Positions 42,054-50,844 of a stretch of DNA of 64,000 bases are shown one piece after another (the first letter of the stretch is position 1; each line of letters begins with the position of its first letter). The notes beneath the pieces are model-generated. The model saw only the letters and a list, made by a program, of their open reading frames with translations. It was not told the DNA's origin and searched no databases. Origin of the DNA: Nocardioides panzhihuensis. GTDB lineage: Bacteria; Actinomycetota; Actinomycetes; Propionibacteriales; Nocardioidaceae. The position numbers and the translations under genes were made by a program. Location: NCBI RefSeq assembly GCF_013408335.1, contig NZ_JACBZR010000001.1:5357501-5421500 (forward strand), read 5' to 3'.

Positions 42054-43304
42054 GTGGCGTTTCCCAAGTTCCCGACTGGCTTCCTGTTCGGCACTGCAGA
42101 CGCCACCCGGCCGGGGGGCGAGCAGGATGTTGCGCTGCTTCAACGTCTCGGTGCGCCGGGATACCGCTTCGCGGTCTCCTGGCGTGAGTTCCAGCCGGGT
42201 GGTCGCGGTGCCGTCGATCCGGATGCCCGCGCTCGCTACGACCGACTGGTCGACGAGCTGCTCGAGGCCGGTCTGCGCCCGTCGGCCACTCTCTACGCCG
42301 GGGAGCTCCCCGAGCCGCTGGTCGCCGACGGTGGCTGGCTCAACCGCGCCACGGTCGACGCCTTCGGTGAGTACGCCCGGACGGTCGCGGACCTGATCGG
42401 CGACCGGGTCCCGGAGTGGGTGCCGGTCCAGGATCCCAACGTGGCCGGCTATCTCGGCTACGGGCTCGGCACCATCGCACCCGGTCGCCGCGCGGGCTGG
42501 GGAGTCGTCGCGGCGCTGCACCATCTGCTCCTCGCCCATGGCCGTGGCGTCCAGGTGCTGCGCGCAGCCGGGGTCGAGTCGGTCGGGTGCGCCAACCACC
42601 ACGAGCCGATCTGGCCGCTCTCCGAGGACCCTGCCGACGTCGGTGCCGCCAAGCTCGTCGACCTGGCCTGGAACGCCGTGCCTCTCGAGGCGATGCTGAT
42701 GGGCCGCTACCCGCGCGACCTCGCCGGCCTCGCCGACGAGGTGGTGATGCCGGGGGACATGGCCGTGATCCGCTCCCCGCTGGACTTCTACGGGGTCAAC
42801 TTCTTCGCCCCGCAGCGCATCGGCGCATCGGCCGAGGGCGACGAGATCCCGTTCCGGATGGTGCCGCTCGTCGGCCACCCGGCCACCGACACCGGTTGGG
42901 GTGTGGTGCCGACCGCCCTGCGCGAGTGGCTGATCATCACCCGCTCGCGTTATCGCGCGGCGATGCCGCCGATCGTGGTGACCGAGTGCGGTGCTGCGTA
43001 CGATGCTCCGCTGGTCGACGGCGAGGTCGACGACCAGGCCCGGATCGACTACCTCGAGGCACACCTGGAAGCGGTCTCGGCCGCGATCGAGCGCGGTGTA
43101 GACGTGCGTGGCTTCTACGCCTACACCCTGCTCGACCGAGACGGCTGGGAGGCGCCGTTCACCGGCAAGGACTGGGAGGACGGCGTGGGTGGCAAGTACG
43201 GCCTGGTGCACGTCGATGCCGCCGGGGTGCGCACGCCGAAGCGGTCCTTCGGATGGTACGCCGACCTGGTCGCCGCTCACGCCGAGGGCGCCCCTACGGG
43301 CTAG
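42054..43304 (+). CDS. GH1-like (beta-glucosidase family) protein with altered active site
   Basis: This 416-residue protein has the overall GH1 fold sequence: FPTGFLFGTADAT at the N-terminus, FAVSWREFQPGG near residue 39, DFYGVNFFAP near 245 and KRSFGWYADLV at the end. The nucleophile Glu is kept (VTECG, Glu311). Other catalytic-site signatures differ: the acid/base NEP motif reads QDP (126-128), HWDLP reads AGELP (82-86), the N-terminal AAYQ reads ATRP, and the WSLLDNFEW motif reads YTLLDRDGW. It may bind a different glycone, act on activated or acidic substrates, or be inactive. GTG 42054 is supported by its -10. Confidence 0.85.
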   Translation: MAFPKFPTGFLFGTADATRPGGEQDVALLQRLGAPGYRFAVSWREFQPGGRGAVDPDARARYDRLVDELLEAGLRPSATLYAGELPEPLVADGGWLNRATVDAFGEYARTVADLIGDRVPEWVPVQDPNVAGYLGYGLGTIAPGRRAGWGVVAALHHLLLAHGRGVQVLRAAGVESVGCANHHEPIWPLSEDPADVGAAKLVDLAWNAVPLEAMLMGRYPRDLAGLADEVVMPGDMAVIRSPLDFYGVNFFAPQRIGASAEGDEIPFRMVPLVGHPATDTGWGVVPTALREWLIITRSRYRAAMPPIVVTECGAAYDAPLVDGEVDDQARIDYLEAHLEAVSAAIERGVDVRGFYAYTLLDRDGWEAPFTGKDWEDGVGGKYGLVHVDAAGVRTPKRSFGWYADLVAAHAEGAPTG

Positions 43305-43316
43305 AGCACGTCTGGC

Positions 43317-43730
43317 CTAGAACGCGAGCTTCTGGCCGATCGCCTTGATCGCGTCCAGGTCGCCCGGATGCGGCACCCAGGGCAGCGTGAGCGAGTCCTT
43401 GGACTTGTCGATGTAGCGCGGGATGACGTGGAAGTGCAGGTGGAACACCGTCTGCCATGCGGTCGACCCGCAGTTGTTGAGTACGTTGACCCCGTCCGCC
43501 TGCAGCACGTCGACGGCCCGCTTCGCGACCGCCTGGGCGGCCTTCGCGGTCGCGGCGTAGACCGCGGGGTCGGACTCCAGGACGTCCTTCGTGTGCGTCT
43601 TCGGCACCACCACCGTGTGACCCTCGGCAGCCGGGGCGATGTCCATGAAGGCGTACGTCTCGTCGTCCTCGTAGACCTTCGTCGAGGGGATGTTGCCCGC
43701 GACGATGTTGCAGAACAGGCAGTCACTCAT
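43317..43730 (-). CDS. HIT family protein
   Basis: This 137-residue histidine-triad protein has DCLFCNIVAGNIPS at the start, a GHTVVVPKTH strand, and the triad HLHFHV near residue 103. HIT enzymes hydrolyse AMP-lysine, nucleoside phosphoramidates or dinucleoside polyphosphates. The two N-terminal cysteines (CLFC) probably hold zinc together with downstream His residues, as in HinT-like bacterial members. It lies 12 bp from the convergent GH1 stop. No strong operon partner is present. Confidence 0.93.
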   Translation of the reverse strand: MSDCLFCNIVAGNIPSTKVYEDDETYAFMDIAPAAEGHTVVVPKTHTKDVLESDPAVYAATAKAAQAVAKRAVDVLQADGVNVLNNCGSTAWQTVFHLHFHVIPRYIDKSKDSLTLPWVPHPGDLDAIKAIGQKLAF

Positions 43731-43762
43731 GGGTGAAGGGTAACGGCTGAAAAGTCCAGAGA

Positions 43763-43785
43763 GGTCTCGACAAGCTCGACCAGCG
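43763..43785. repeat. short copy of the GGTCTCGACA/GCTCGACCA intergenic repeat
   Basis: GGTCTCGACAAGCTCGACCA followed by GCG fills the gap between hit and fadH. Related units occur at 48520-48571 and 61568-61717. Confidence 0.5.
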
Positions 43786-45786
43786 TTAGAGCCCGGCGGC
43801 GACCTCGGTGCCCTGCTGGATGGCGCGCTTGGCGTCGAGCTCGGCAGCGACGTCGGCGCCGCCGATCAGGTGCCAGTGCTCCCGCTCGGTCCAGAGGTTG
43901 CGTACCGACTCCTGACCGGCGCAGAGGACCACGTGGTCGACCTCGAGCGTGTGCGGCTCTCCGTCGACGGCGTAGTGGAGGATGACGGAGTCGTCGCCGG
44001 CCTCGATCTTGTCGTAGGTCGCACCCCGGACCTGCTTGATGCCGTCCTGCTTCAGGTGAGCGCGGTGGGCCCAGCCCGAGGTCTTGCCGAGGCCGATCCC
44101 GATCGGGGTGGCCTTGCGCTGCAGCAGCGTCACCTGGCGGGCGGGAGCCTCCAGGACCGGCCGGGTCAGACCGCCGCGGAAGGTCGCCGGGTCGCCGACG
44201 CCCCAGCGGGCCTTCCACTCGTCGAGGCTCTCGGGCCGGTGGGTCAGCCAGACGGAGACGTCGACGCCGATGCCGCCGGCGCCGATGACCGCGACGCGGT
44301 CACCCGGGACGACCCGGCCGGCGAGCACGTCGGCGTACGTCACGACCCGGGCGTCCTCGGAGCCGGCGATCTGCGGGACCCGCGGCGTGACGCCGGTGGA
44401 GACGATGACGTGGTCGAAGGGCTCCAGGTCAGCGGTGGTGGCCTCGGTGTCGAGACGTACCTCGACCCCGAGCACCTCCAGGCGCCGGGTGAAGTAGCGC
44501 AGGGTGTCCTTGAAGTCCTCCTTGCCCGGCACCTCCATGGCGAGCCGGAACTGGCCTCCGAGCTGCGAGGCCTTCTCGAACAGGGTCACCGAGAAACCAC
44601 GTTCGGCGGCCGAGGTGGCGGCGGCGAGGCCGGCCGGTCCGGCACCGACGACGGCCACGGTCTGCTTGAGCTTGGTCGGGCGGAGCACCAGCGTCGTCTC
44701 GCGCGCGGCGCGCGGGTTGACCAGGCAGGAGGCGGCCTTGTTGGAGAAGGCGTGGTCCAGGCAGGCCTGGTTGCAGGCGATGCAGGTGTTGATCTCGTCG
44801 GTGCGGCCCTCGGCGGTCTTCTTGGCGAACTCCGGGTCGGCCAGCAGCGGGCGGGCCATCGAGACCAGGTCGGCCTTGCCCTCGGCGATCGCCGACTCGG
44901 CGAGCTCGGGGGTGTTGATCCGGTTGGAGGCGCAGACCGGCACGCTGACCTCGGCCTTGAGGCGCGCGGTCATGTCGAGCCAAGCGCCGCGCGGGACCTG
45001 GGTGATGATGGTGGGCACGCGAGCCTCGTGCCAGCCGATGCCCGTGTTGAAGACGGACACCCCGGCGTCCTGGAGCGCGTAGGCGAGCTCGACCGTCTCC
45101 TCCCAGGTCTGCCCGTCCTCGACCAGGTCGAGGATGGAGAGCCGGAAGATGATCGGGAAGTCGTCGCCGACCAGCTCGCGCGACCGGCGCACGATCTCCA
45201 CCGGGAACCGCATCCGGTTGGTCGTGGTGCCGCCCCAGCGGTCCTCGCGCTGGTTGGTCCGCTCCGCGAGGAACTGGTTGATCAGGTAGCCCTCGGACCC
45301 CATGATCTCGACCGCGTCATAGCCCGCCCGCTTCGCCAGTGCCACGCTCTTGGCGAAGTCGGTCACGGTCGCGTCCACGGCCTTGTCCGAGAGCGCCGCG
45401 GGCTTGAACGGGTTGATCGGCGCCTGGACGGCCGAGGCGCTCACCGAGAACGGCGTGTAGGCGTAGCGGCCCGCGTGCAGCACCTGCATCGCGATCGCGC
45501 CACCCTCCTCGTGCACCGCCGCGGTGACCCGACGGTGCTGGGCGGCGTGCAGCCGGGAGCTCATCTCGCTCGCGAAGGGCTTCAGCCAGCCACGCTTGTT
45601 GGGGGCGTAGCCGCCGGTGATGATCAGCCCGGTGCCGCCGCGTGCGCGCTCGGCGAAGTAGGCTGCCAGCTTGGGAATGTCCCACGCGTGGTCCTCGAGC
45701 CCGGTGTGCATCGACCCCATCACCACCCTGTTGCGCAGGGTGAGCGACCCGATCGTCAGCGGGGAGAGCAGGGATTCGTACGCCAT
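43786..45786 (-). CDS. fadH: NADPH-dependent 2,4-dienoyl-CoA reductase
   Basis: This 666-residue iron-sulfur flavoenzyme of the FadH/old-yellow-enzyme family reduces 2,4-dienoyl-CoA during breakdown of unsaturated fatty acids. The FMN TIM barrel occupies about residues 1-330 (LTIGSLTLRNRVVMGSMHTGLE, AERTNQREDRWGG). The 4Fe-4S ligands are in CIACNQACLDH and SCLVNP near residues 337-357. An FAD/NADPH domain follows (VAVVGAGPAGLAAATSA near 378). ATG 45786 is preceded by TAGCAT at six bases, and a 12-bp palindrome overlaps that promoter. Confidence 0.92.
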   Translation of the reverse strand: MAYESLLSPLTIGSLTLRNRVVMGSMHTGLEDHAWDIPKLAAYFAERARGGTGLIITGGYAPNKRGWLKPFASEMSSRLHAAQHRRVTAAVHEEGGAIAMQVLHAGRYAYTPFSVSASAVQAPINPFKPAALSDKAVDATVTDFAKSVALAKRAGYDAVEIMGSEGYLINQFLAERTNQREDRWGGTTTNRMRFPVEIVRRSRELVGDDFPIIFRLSILDLVEDGQTWEETVELAYALQDAGVSVFNTGIGWHEARVPTIITQVPRGAWLDMTARLKAEVSVPVCASNRINTPELAESAIAEGKADLVSMARPLLADPEFAKKTAEGRTDEINTCIACNQACLDHAFSNKAASCLVNPRAARETTLVLRPTKLKQTVAVVGAGPAGLAAATSAAERGFSVTLFEKASQLGGQFRLAMEVPGKEDFKDTLRYFTRRLEVLGVEVRLDTEATTADLEPFDHVIVSTGVTPRVPQIAGSEDARVVTYADVLAGRVVPGDRVAVIGAGGIGVDVSVWLTHRPESLDEWKARWGVGDPATFRGGLTRPVLEAPARQVTLLQRKATPIGIGLGKTSGWAHRAHLKQDGIKQVRGATYDKIEAGDDSVILHYAVDGEPHTLEVDHVVLCAGQESVRNLWTEREHWHLIGGADVAAELDAKRAIQQGTEVAAGL

Positions 45787-45792
45787 GGACGT

Positions 45793-45798
45793 ATGCTA
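45793..45798 (-). promoter_or_regulatory. -10 element TAGCAT for fadH
   Basis: On the minus strand TAGCAT ends six bases before ATG 45786. Confidence 0.45.
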
Positions 45799-45808
45799 CT
45801 CATGAGTA
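45797..45808. promoter_or_regulatory. 12-bp perfect palindrome between fadH and the ABC operon
   Basis: TACTCATGAGTA overlaps the fadH -10 and lies 29 bp upstream of the ABC transporter -10. It resembles a compact TetR-type operator; no regulator gene is adjacent. Confidence 0.5.
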
Positions 45809-45836
45809 ATAAGAAGCGGCCAGCGGCCGTCCCATT

Positions 45837-45842
45837 TACGCT
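45837..45842 (+). promoter_or_regulatory. -10 element TACGCT for the ABC substrate-binding gene
   Basis: TACGCT plus seven bases leads to ATG 45850, which begins a textbook lipoprotein signal. Confidence 0.5.
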
Positions 45843-45849
45843 TCGGCAC

Positions 45850-46704
45850 ATGCGTACTCGCCTCCCCGCCCTTCTCGTCGTTCCGTTCGCCCTCGCTGTC
45901 ACGTTGTCCGGCTGCGGGAGCGAGAGCAACACCAGCGCCGAGGGCGGCGCCCCCGCCTCCTGCAAGGCCGCCGATCTGCCGCTGAAGCAGGGCGGCAAGC
46001 TGACGATCGGCACCGACTCTCCTGCGTACGAACCCTGGTTCTCCGAGAACGACCCCAGCAACGGCAAGGGATTCGAGTCGGCGGTCGCCTACGCGGTCGC
46101 CGACCAGCTCGGGTTCGCGAAGGACGACGTCGTCTGGATCAAGCAGGCGTTCAACACCTCCTACACGCCGGGCGCGAAGAAGTTCGACTTCGATATCAAC
46201 CAGATCTCCATCACGCCCGAGCGGGCGAACGTCGTCGACCTCTCGCAGGGCTACTACACGGCCTCGCAGGCGGTCGTGACGATGGAAGACGACGCGGCCA
46301 AGGCGGCGTCGCTGGCTGACCTCAAGGGCCTCAAGCTCGGTGCGCAGACGGCGACCACCTCGCTCACCGCGATCCGCGAGGACGTGCAGCCGAGCACGGA
46401 TCCGCTGGTCTTCGACACCAGCGACCAGGCCAAGCAGGCGCTGCTCAACGGCCAGGTCGACGCGCTCGTCTTCGATCTGCCGACCGCGTTCTACATCACC
46501 GGGGCCGAGATCGAGGGCAGCACGATCACCGGGCAGTTCGAGAGCAGCGAGAAGCCGGAGGAGTTCGGCCTGCTGACCGAGAAGGACAGCGGCCTGGCTC
46601 CGTGCCTCGACGAGGCGCTGACCGCGCTCGAGAAGGACGGGACCCTCGCGGCCCTCGAGAAGGAGTGGCTCTCTGACGTCGTCTCCGTCCCTGTCTTGAA
46701 GTGA
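45850..46704 (+). CDS. ABC transporter substrate-binding lipoprotein (polar amino acid type)
   Basis: This 284-residue family 3 solute-binding protein has a lipobox (VTLSGCGSE, lipidated Cys near residue 24). It continues with KLTIGTDSPAYEPWF, FESAVAYAVADQLGF, VDLSQGYYTASQAVV and the later LLNGQVDALVFDLPTAFY hinge region. Such proteins capture polar amino acids or opine-like compounds at the membrane surface. The frame is open for another 660 codons upstream as an antisense shadow of fadH; the -10 and lipobox fix the start at 45850. It overlaps the permease start (TGATG). Confidence 0.92.
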   Translation: MRTRLPALLVVPFALAVTLSGCGSESNTSAEGGAPASCKAADLPLKQGGKLTIGTDSPAYEPWFSENDPSNGKGFESAVAYAVADQLGFAKDDVVWIKQAFNTSYTPGAKKFDFDINQISITPERANVVDLSQGYYTASQAVVTMEDDAAKAASLADLKGLKLGAQTATTSLTAIREDVQPSTDPLVFDTSDQAKQALLNGQVDALVFDLPTAFYITGAEIEGSTITGQFESSEKPEEFGLLTEKDSGLAPCLDEALTALEKDGTLAALEKEWLSDVVSVPVLK

Positions 46705-47564
46705 TGGGGTCGAGTCGTTCGGTGGGTGCGTGGGCTCCGAGCGAGCGGGAGCTCGAGAGACAGGCCGTACGCCGCCGGCTGAAGCTGCAGCAGATCGCCG
46801 TCGCGACGGTGGTGACCGTGGTGGTGACGGTCGGGGTGGGCCTGCTGGTCGTCTCCTCGCCTGGGTGGGACCGGGTTCGGGACTACTTCCTGAGCTGGTC
46901 GCACGCGCGCGACTCGTTCGCGGCGATCGCCGAGGGGTTCTGGATCAACATCCGGATCTTCCTGATCGCCGAGCCGTGCGTACTCATCCTCGGAGCCCTC
47001 GTCGCCATCACGCGTCAGACGACCTCTCCGTGGCTGGCACCGCTGCGGTTCCTGGCCACCGGCTACACCGACCTGTTCCGTGGAGTGCCGTCGATCCTGG
47101 TCGTGGTCATCTGCGGCATCGGTATCCCGGCGCTGGGTCTGTCCGGGGTGACCAACTCGTTGTTCTGGCTGACCACGTTCGCGTTGGTGCTCTGCTACGG
47201 GGCCTACGTCGCCGAGGTCTTCCGTGCCGGCATCCTGTCCATCCATCCCACCCAGGTCGCCTCGGCCGAGGCGCTGGCGCTGACCCACACCCAGACGATG
47301 CGCTTCGTCGTTCTCCCGCCGGCCGTACGCCGCGTCGTACCGCCGCTCATGAACGACCTCGTCTCGCTGCAGAAGGACACCGCCCTGATCTCGGCGGTCG
47401 GTGTCTTCGAGGCGCTGCGGACGGCCCAGGACTACCAGGGCTACAACTTCAACGGCACGCCGCTGCTGGTCGCGGCCGCGTACTTCCTCATCGTCGCGGT
47501 GCCGCTCACCCGGCTCACCGACTGGCTGATGCGGCGACAGATCGAGAAGGAGCAGGGCCGATGA
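46704..47564 (+). CDS. amino acid ABC transporter permease
   Basis: This 286-residue HisM/GlnP-type permease has an N-terminal TM after a basic segment, then about five helices. The conserved coupling loop is RAGILSIHPTQVASAEALALTHTQTMRFVVLPPAVRR near residue 175 (EAA motif) and LISAVGVFEALRTAQ follows. Only one permease is present, so the channel is probably a homodimer. ATG 46704 overlaps the previous stop; GTG 46701 is an alternative. The 3' end overlaps the ATPase start by four bases. Confidence 0.9.
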   Translation: MGSSRSVGAWAPSERELERQAVRRRLKLQQIAVATVVTVVVTVGVGLLVVSSPGWDRVRDYFLSWSHARDSFAAIAEGFWINIRIFLIAEPCVLILGALVAITRQTTSPWLAPLRFLATGYTDLFRGVPSILVVVICGIGIPALGLSGVTNSLFWLTTFALVLCYGAYVAEVFRAGILSIHPTQVASAEALALTHTQTMRFVVLPPAVRRVVPPLMNDLVSLQKDTALISAVGVFEALRTAQDYQGYNFNGTPLLVAAAYFLIVAVPLTRLTDWLMRRQIEKEQGR

Positions 47565-48334
47565 CCGAGCTGACGACCGAGTCGACGACCGGGCTGGTGG
47601 CGTCGCCGCTGCTGGAGGCCAAGGGACTACGGAAGGCCTACCGGGGCCGGGTCGTGCTCGACGATCTGGACCTGTCCGTCGCGGAGCACGACGTGGTCTG
47701 CCTGATCGGTGCGTCGGGCTCGGGCAAGTCGACCCTGCTGCGCTGCCTGAACCTGCTCGAGACGATCGACGACGGGATCATCACCTTCGACGGCCGGGAG
47801 ATCTCCGACCCGCTCGTGGACCCGCGCTCGGTCCGTCGCGAGGTCGGGATGGTCTTCCAGGCCTACAACCTCTTCCCGCATCTGTCGGTGCTCGACAACT
47901 GCACGCTGGCGCAGGTGCGGGTGCACGGTGTGCCGCCGGACGAGGCGGCCGATCGCGCGCGGTCGCTGCTGACCCGTTTCGGTCTCGGCGACAAGGCGGA
48001 CGCTCATCCCGACGCGCTCTCCGGCGGTCAGCAGCAACGGGTCGCGCTGGTGCGGGCGATGTGCACGCGGCCGCGGTTGCTGCTCCTCGACGAGATCACC
48101 GCCGCGCTGGACCCGGAGCTGGTCGGCGAGGTGCTGGAGATCGTCCGGGCCGAGGCCGAGGCCGGGACGACCCTCGTGCTCGCCACCCACGAGATGTCCT
48201 TCGCCCGTGAGATCGCCACCAAGGTCTGCTTCCTCGACGGCGGGCGGGTGCTGGAGCAGGGTCCGCCGGAGCGGCTCTTCGGGGACCCCGTCGAGGAGCG
48301 CACCCGCGCTTTCCTCGCGCGTGTCCGCTCCTGA
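47561..48334 (+). CDS. amino acid ABC transporter ATP-binding protein
   Basis: This 257-residue ATPase of the GlnQ/HisP type powers the preceding permease. It has Walker A GASGSGKST near residue 52, Q-loop VFQAYNLFPHL, signature LSGGQQQRVALVRAM, Walker B LLLLDEITAALDP and switch ATHEMSFAREI. ATG 47561 overlaps the permease stop by four bases (ATGA), completing a tightly coupled three-gene operon. All functional motifs are intact. Confidence 0.95.
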   Translation: MTELTTESTTGLVASPLLEAKGLRKAYRGRVVLDDLDLSVAEHDVVCLIGASGSGKSTLLRCLNLLETIDDGIITFDGREISDPLVDPRSVRREVGMVFQAYNLFPHLSVLDNCTLAQVRVHGVPPDEAADRARSLLTRFGLGDKADAHPDALSGGQQQRVALVRAMCTRPRLLLLDEITAALDPELVGEVLEIVRAEAEAGTTLVLATHEMSFAREIATKVCFLDGGRVLEQGPPERLFGDPVEERTRAFLARVRS

Positions 48335-48519
48335 GGGTCTAGTAGAAGAAGCGGTTCTGCCCTCTGCCGATGGGTGTCCGTACGCGCTTTCCACAGGCTT
48401 TTCCACAGGGTCTTGATTTCGGTCGCACGGTGGGAGCGTCCCTGCCTACGACGCCATCCTCGGGGCCTGGAACCGAGCTGCCCCGCCCCGTCCGGAGATC
48501 GGACGAGACGGGACCAGTC

Positions 48520-48571
48520 GGTGGTCGAGCCTGTCGAGCCTGTCGAGATCGTCGAGCCTGTCGAGACCACC
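48520..48571. repeat. GTCGAGCCT-unit palindromic repeat
   Basis: GGTGGTC at 48520-48526 and GACCACC at 48565-48571 bracket three GTCGAGCCT units. This forms an imperfect hairpin in the convergent gap between the ABC operon and gap. The other 200 bp of the gap (48335-48519) hold a CGTCCG/CGGACG hairpin near 48489 and nothing else I can name. Confidence 0.5.
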
Positions 48572-48580
48572 TAAGCGGAA

Positions 48581-50026
48581 TCAGGCGCCAAGCACCGGGA
48601 ACGTCGGGTACTCGACACCCGAGATCGACTGCACGGTGCGGACGACCTGGCAGGAGTAGCCGAACTCGTTGTCGTACCAGACGTAGAGGATCGCGGAGTC
48701 GCCGTCGACGATGGTCGCGTTGCCGTCGACGATCGAGGCGGCGCGGGAGCCGATGAAGTCGGAGGAGACCGCGTCGCGGGCGGTGGTGAAGTCCACCTGG
48801 CGACGGAGGTCACCGGTGAGCGACGCCTCGCGAAGGTAGTCGACGACCTCTTCCTTGGAGGTCTCGCTCTTGAGCGAGAGCGACAGGATCGCGATCGAGA
48901 CGTCCGGGGTGGGGACGCGGATCGAGTTGCCGGTGATCTTCGCCTTCAGGTCCGGGAGCGCCTTGGCGACAGCGGAGGCGGCGCCGGTCTCGGTCAGGAC
49001 CAGGTTGAGCGGTGCGGAGCGACCACGGCGGTCGGCCTTGTGGTAGTTGTCGAGCAGGTTCTGGTCGTTGGTGAACGAGTGCACCGTCTCGACGTGACCG
49101 CGCACGATGCCGAAGCGGTCCTCCATCAGCTTCAGCGGCGGGACGATGGCGTTGGTCGTGCAGGATGCGCACGAGATCACGGACTCGTCGTCACTGAGGG
49201 TCTGGTGGTTGACGCCGTGGACGATGTTGGGGACGTCGCCCTTGCCCGGCGCGGTCAGCAGCACCTTCTTGACGCCCGGACGCAGGTGCTGGGAGAGGCC
49301 CTCGCGGTCACGCCACCTGCCGGTGTTGTCGATGAGGATGGCGTCCTTGATGCCGTACGCCGTGTAGTCGACCGTCGTGGGGTCGTTGGAGTAGATGAAC
49401 TGGATCGGGTTGCCGTTGGCGATGATCACGCCGTTCTTCTCGTCCACGGTGATCGTCCCGGCGAACTGACCGTGGATCGAGTCGCGGCGCAGCAGCGAGG
49501 CGCGCTTGATGAGGTCGTCCTCGCCGCCCTTGCGGACCACGACGGCCTTCAGGCGCAGGCCGTGACGCGAACCGGCCTTCTCGACGAGCAGGCGGGCCAC
49601 GAGGCGGCCGATGCGGCCGAAGCCGTAGAGCACGACGTCCTGGCCGCCGTTGCGCTCGAGCTTGTTCCCACCCGTGGCGCCCGCCAGCTTCTCGGCGACG
49701 AACTCGTCGGGGGAGAGGCCGCGCTCGTCCTCGGCGTACTGAACGGCGAGCAGGCCGAGATCGATCTTCGACGGCCCCAGGTCGAGCTTGGCGACGGCCT
49801 GGAGGAGCGGGAACGTCTCGATGACGGAGAGCTCCTCGCCCTCGATCTGGCGCGCGAAGCGGTGCGCCTTGAGGATCGAGATGTCGGACTTGCTCACCAG
49901 CGACCGGCTGTGGACCAGGATGGTGACATCCTTCTCGCGGTAGAGCTTGCCGATGATCGGGATCATCGTCTCCGCGAGCTCCTCGCGGTGCTGCCAGTCG
50001 TTGAAGGTCTCGTCGGTGTTGCTCAC
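48581..50026 (-). CDS. gap: glyceraldehyde-3-phosphate dehydrogenase, long form
   Basis: This 481-residue GAPDH has about 125 extra N-terminal residues before the NAD-binding GFGRIGRLVARLL (about residue 134). The catalytic cysteine is in VISCASCTTNAIVPP near residue 288, followed by HSFTNDQNLLDN and NLVLTETGAASAVAKALPDL; the C-terminus has WYDNEFGYSCQVVRT. The extended form occurs in actinobacteria and some other bacteria as a second GAPDH. The extension (EELAETMIPIIGKLYREKDVTILVHS) is helical with unknown role. The GTG start at 50026 lacks a strong Shine-Dalgarno. Confidence 0.93.
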   Translation of the reverse strand: MSNTDETFNDWQHREELAETMIPIIGKLYREKDVTILVHSRSLVSKSDISILKAHRFARQIEGEELSVIETFPLLQAVAKLDLGPSKIDLGLLAVQYAEDERGLSPDEFVAEKLAGATGGNKLERNGGQDVVLYGFGRIGRLVARLLVEKAGSRHGLRLKAVVVRKGGEDDLIKRASLLRRDSIHGQFAGTITVDEKNGVIIANGNPIQFIYSNDPTTVDYTAYGIKDAILIDNTGRWRDREGLSQHLRPGVKKVLLTAPGKGDVPNIVHGVNHQTLSDDESVISCASCTTNAIVPPLKLMEDRFGIVRGHVETVHSFTNDQNLLDNYHKADRRGRSAPLNLVLTETGAASAVAKALPDLKAKITGNSIRVPTPDVSIAILSLSLKSETSKEEVVDYLREASLTGDLRRQVDFTTARDAVSSDFIGSRAASIVDGNATIVDGDSAILYVWYDNEFGYSCQVVRTVQSISGVEYPTFPVLGA

Positions 50027-50267
50027 AGCTCAACTTTCGGTTGCTCGGGAAGGCTCGGCCTGTTTCGGGCGCGCGGCACACTCAGCCAGGCTCGATTATC
50101 GGGATTCCCAGAGCCCCGGCCACCTTGATCGATCCAACCTCTGGCTCGGTGTGATCCAGGTCTCCTGAGCGGCCGAGATCAGCGGAGTGCGGGAAAGGTA
50201 CGGGTTTGCGGAGAGCTGCCTGCCCTCTACGGTCTCGGCGAATACGAACCTAGACCTTAAGGAATCG

Positions 50268-50798
50268 ATGATGCGCATCAGCAGACCCAGGCTCCGTGCT
50301 TACGTGGCCACAGTCGGGCTTCTCCTTGCGGCGCTGCCGATCGGCCTGGCCGCCACCCCTTCGCAAGCCGCCTCCACAGGCAGCTGCAACACGGTGTCGA
50401 CGAGAACTCTTGGCCTTTCGGCGTACCCCCACGACCACGGAAGGATCCCGCTCAACGGCGGCAGCTGGGACTGCTGGATGGGCAACGGGCATGGCACGAC
50501 CGACGGCCAGAAGAGCGCAGTCAAGGCCCTCCAGAGAAACATTCTGACGTGCTATTCGAGCTCGACAGCTGCCGAACGTATCCGGGACAGCGGAGGTGAC
50601 GACGGGCTGTACCGCTCGGGCATGGTGAGCGCGATGAAGGCCTTTCAGCGGTACCAGCTCGGCTTCACGGGCAGCGATGTGGACGGTGTCTACGGCGTCA
50701 AGACCCGGAAGGCGATGCGGTGGGCTCACCACTCTGCGAGGGGCGTGATCCTCGTCTACCCGAACGGGTACCTCTGCACGAATCCCAACCGGTTCTGA
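50268..50798 (+). CDS. secreted peptidoglycan-binding-domain protein
   Basis: This 176-residue exported protein has a signal peptide cleaved near PSQAAS (about residue 36). The mature part has five cysteines and a putative PG_binding_1 fold (GQKSAVKALQRNILTCY, then MVSAMKAFQRYQLGFTGSDVDGVYGVKTRKAM). No catalytic domain is attached. It may bind wall glycan or modulate a hydrolase. AAGGAA lies before tandem ATG codons at 50268 and 50271; either could be used. The 240-bp upstream gap shows no recognised riboswitch. Confidence 0.82.
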   Translation: MMRISRPRLRAYVATVGLLLAALPIGLAATPSQAASTGSCNTVSTRTLGLSAYPHDHGRIPLNGGSWDCWMGNGHGTTDGQKSAVKALQRNILTCYSSSTAAERIRDSGGDDGLYRSGMVSAMKAFQRYQLGFTGSDVDGVYGVKTRKAMRWAHHSARGVILVYPNGYLCTNPNRF

Positions 50799-50844
50799 GC
50801 ACCAGGTAGTCCCAGGGCACGACGTACGCCCGGCGCTCTCCGCC

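Noticed and set aside
43870..45849. 660-codon upstream extension of the ABC substrate-binding gene
   Set aside because: It is antisense to fadH; the lipobox signal peptide and the -10 element fix the true start at 45850.
50027..50267. c-di-AMP (ydaO-type) riboswitch before the peptidoglycan-binding gene
   Set aside because: The conserved ydaO sequence blocks could not be found in the 240-bp leader.
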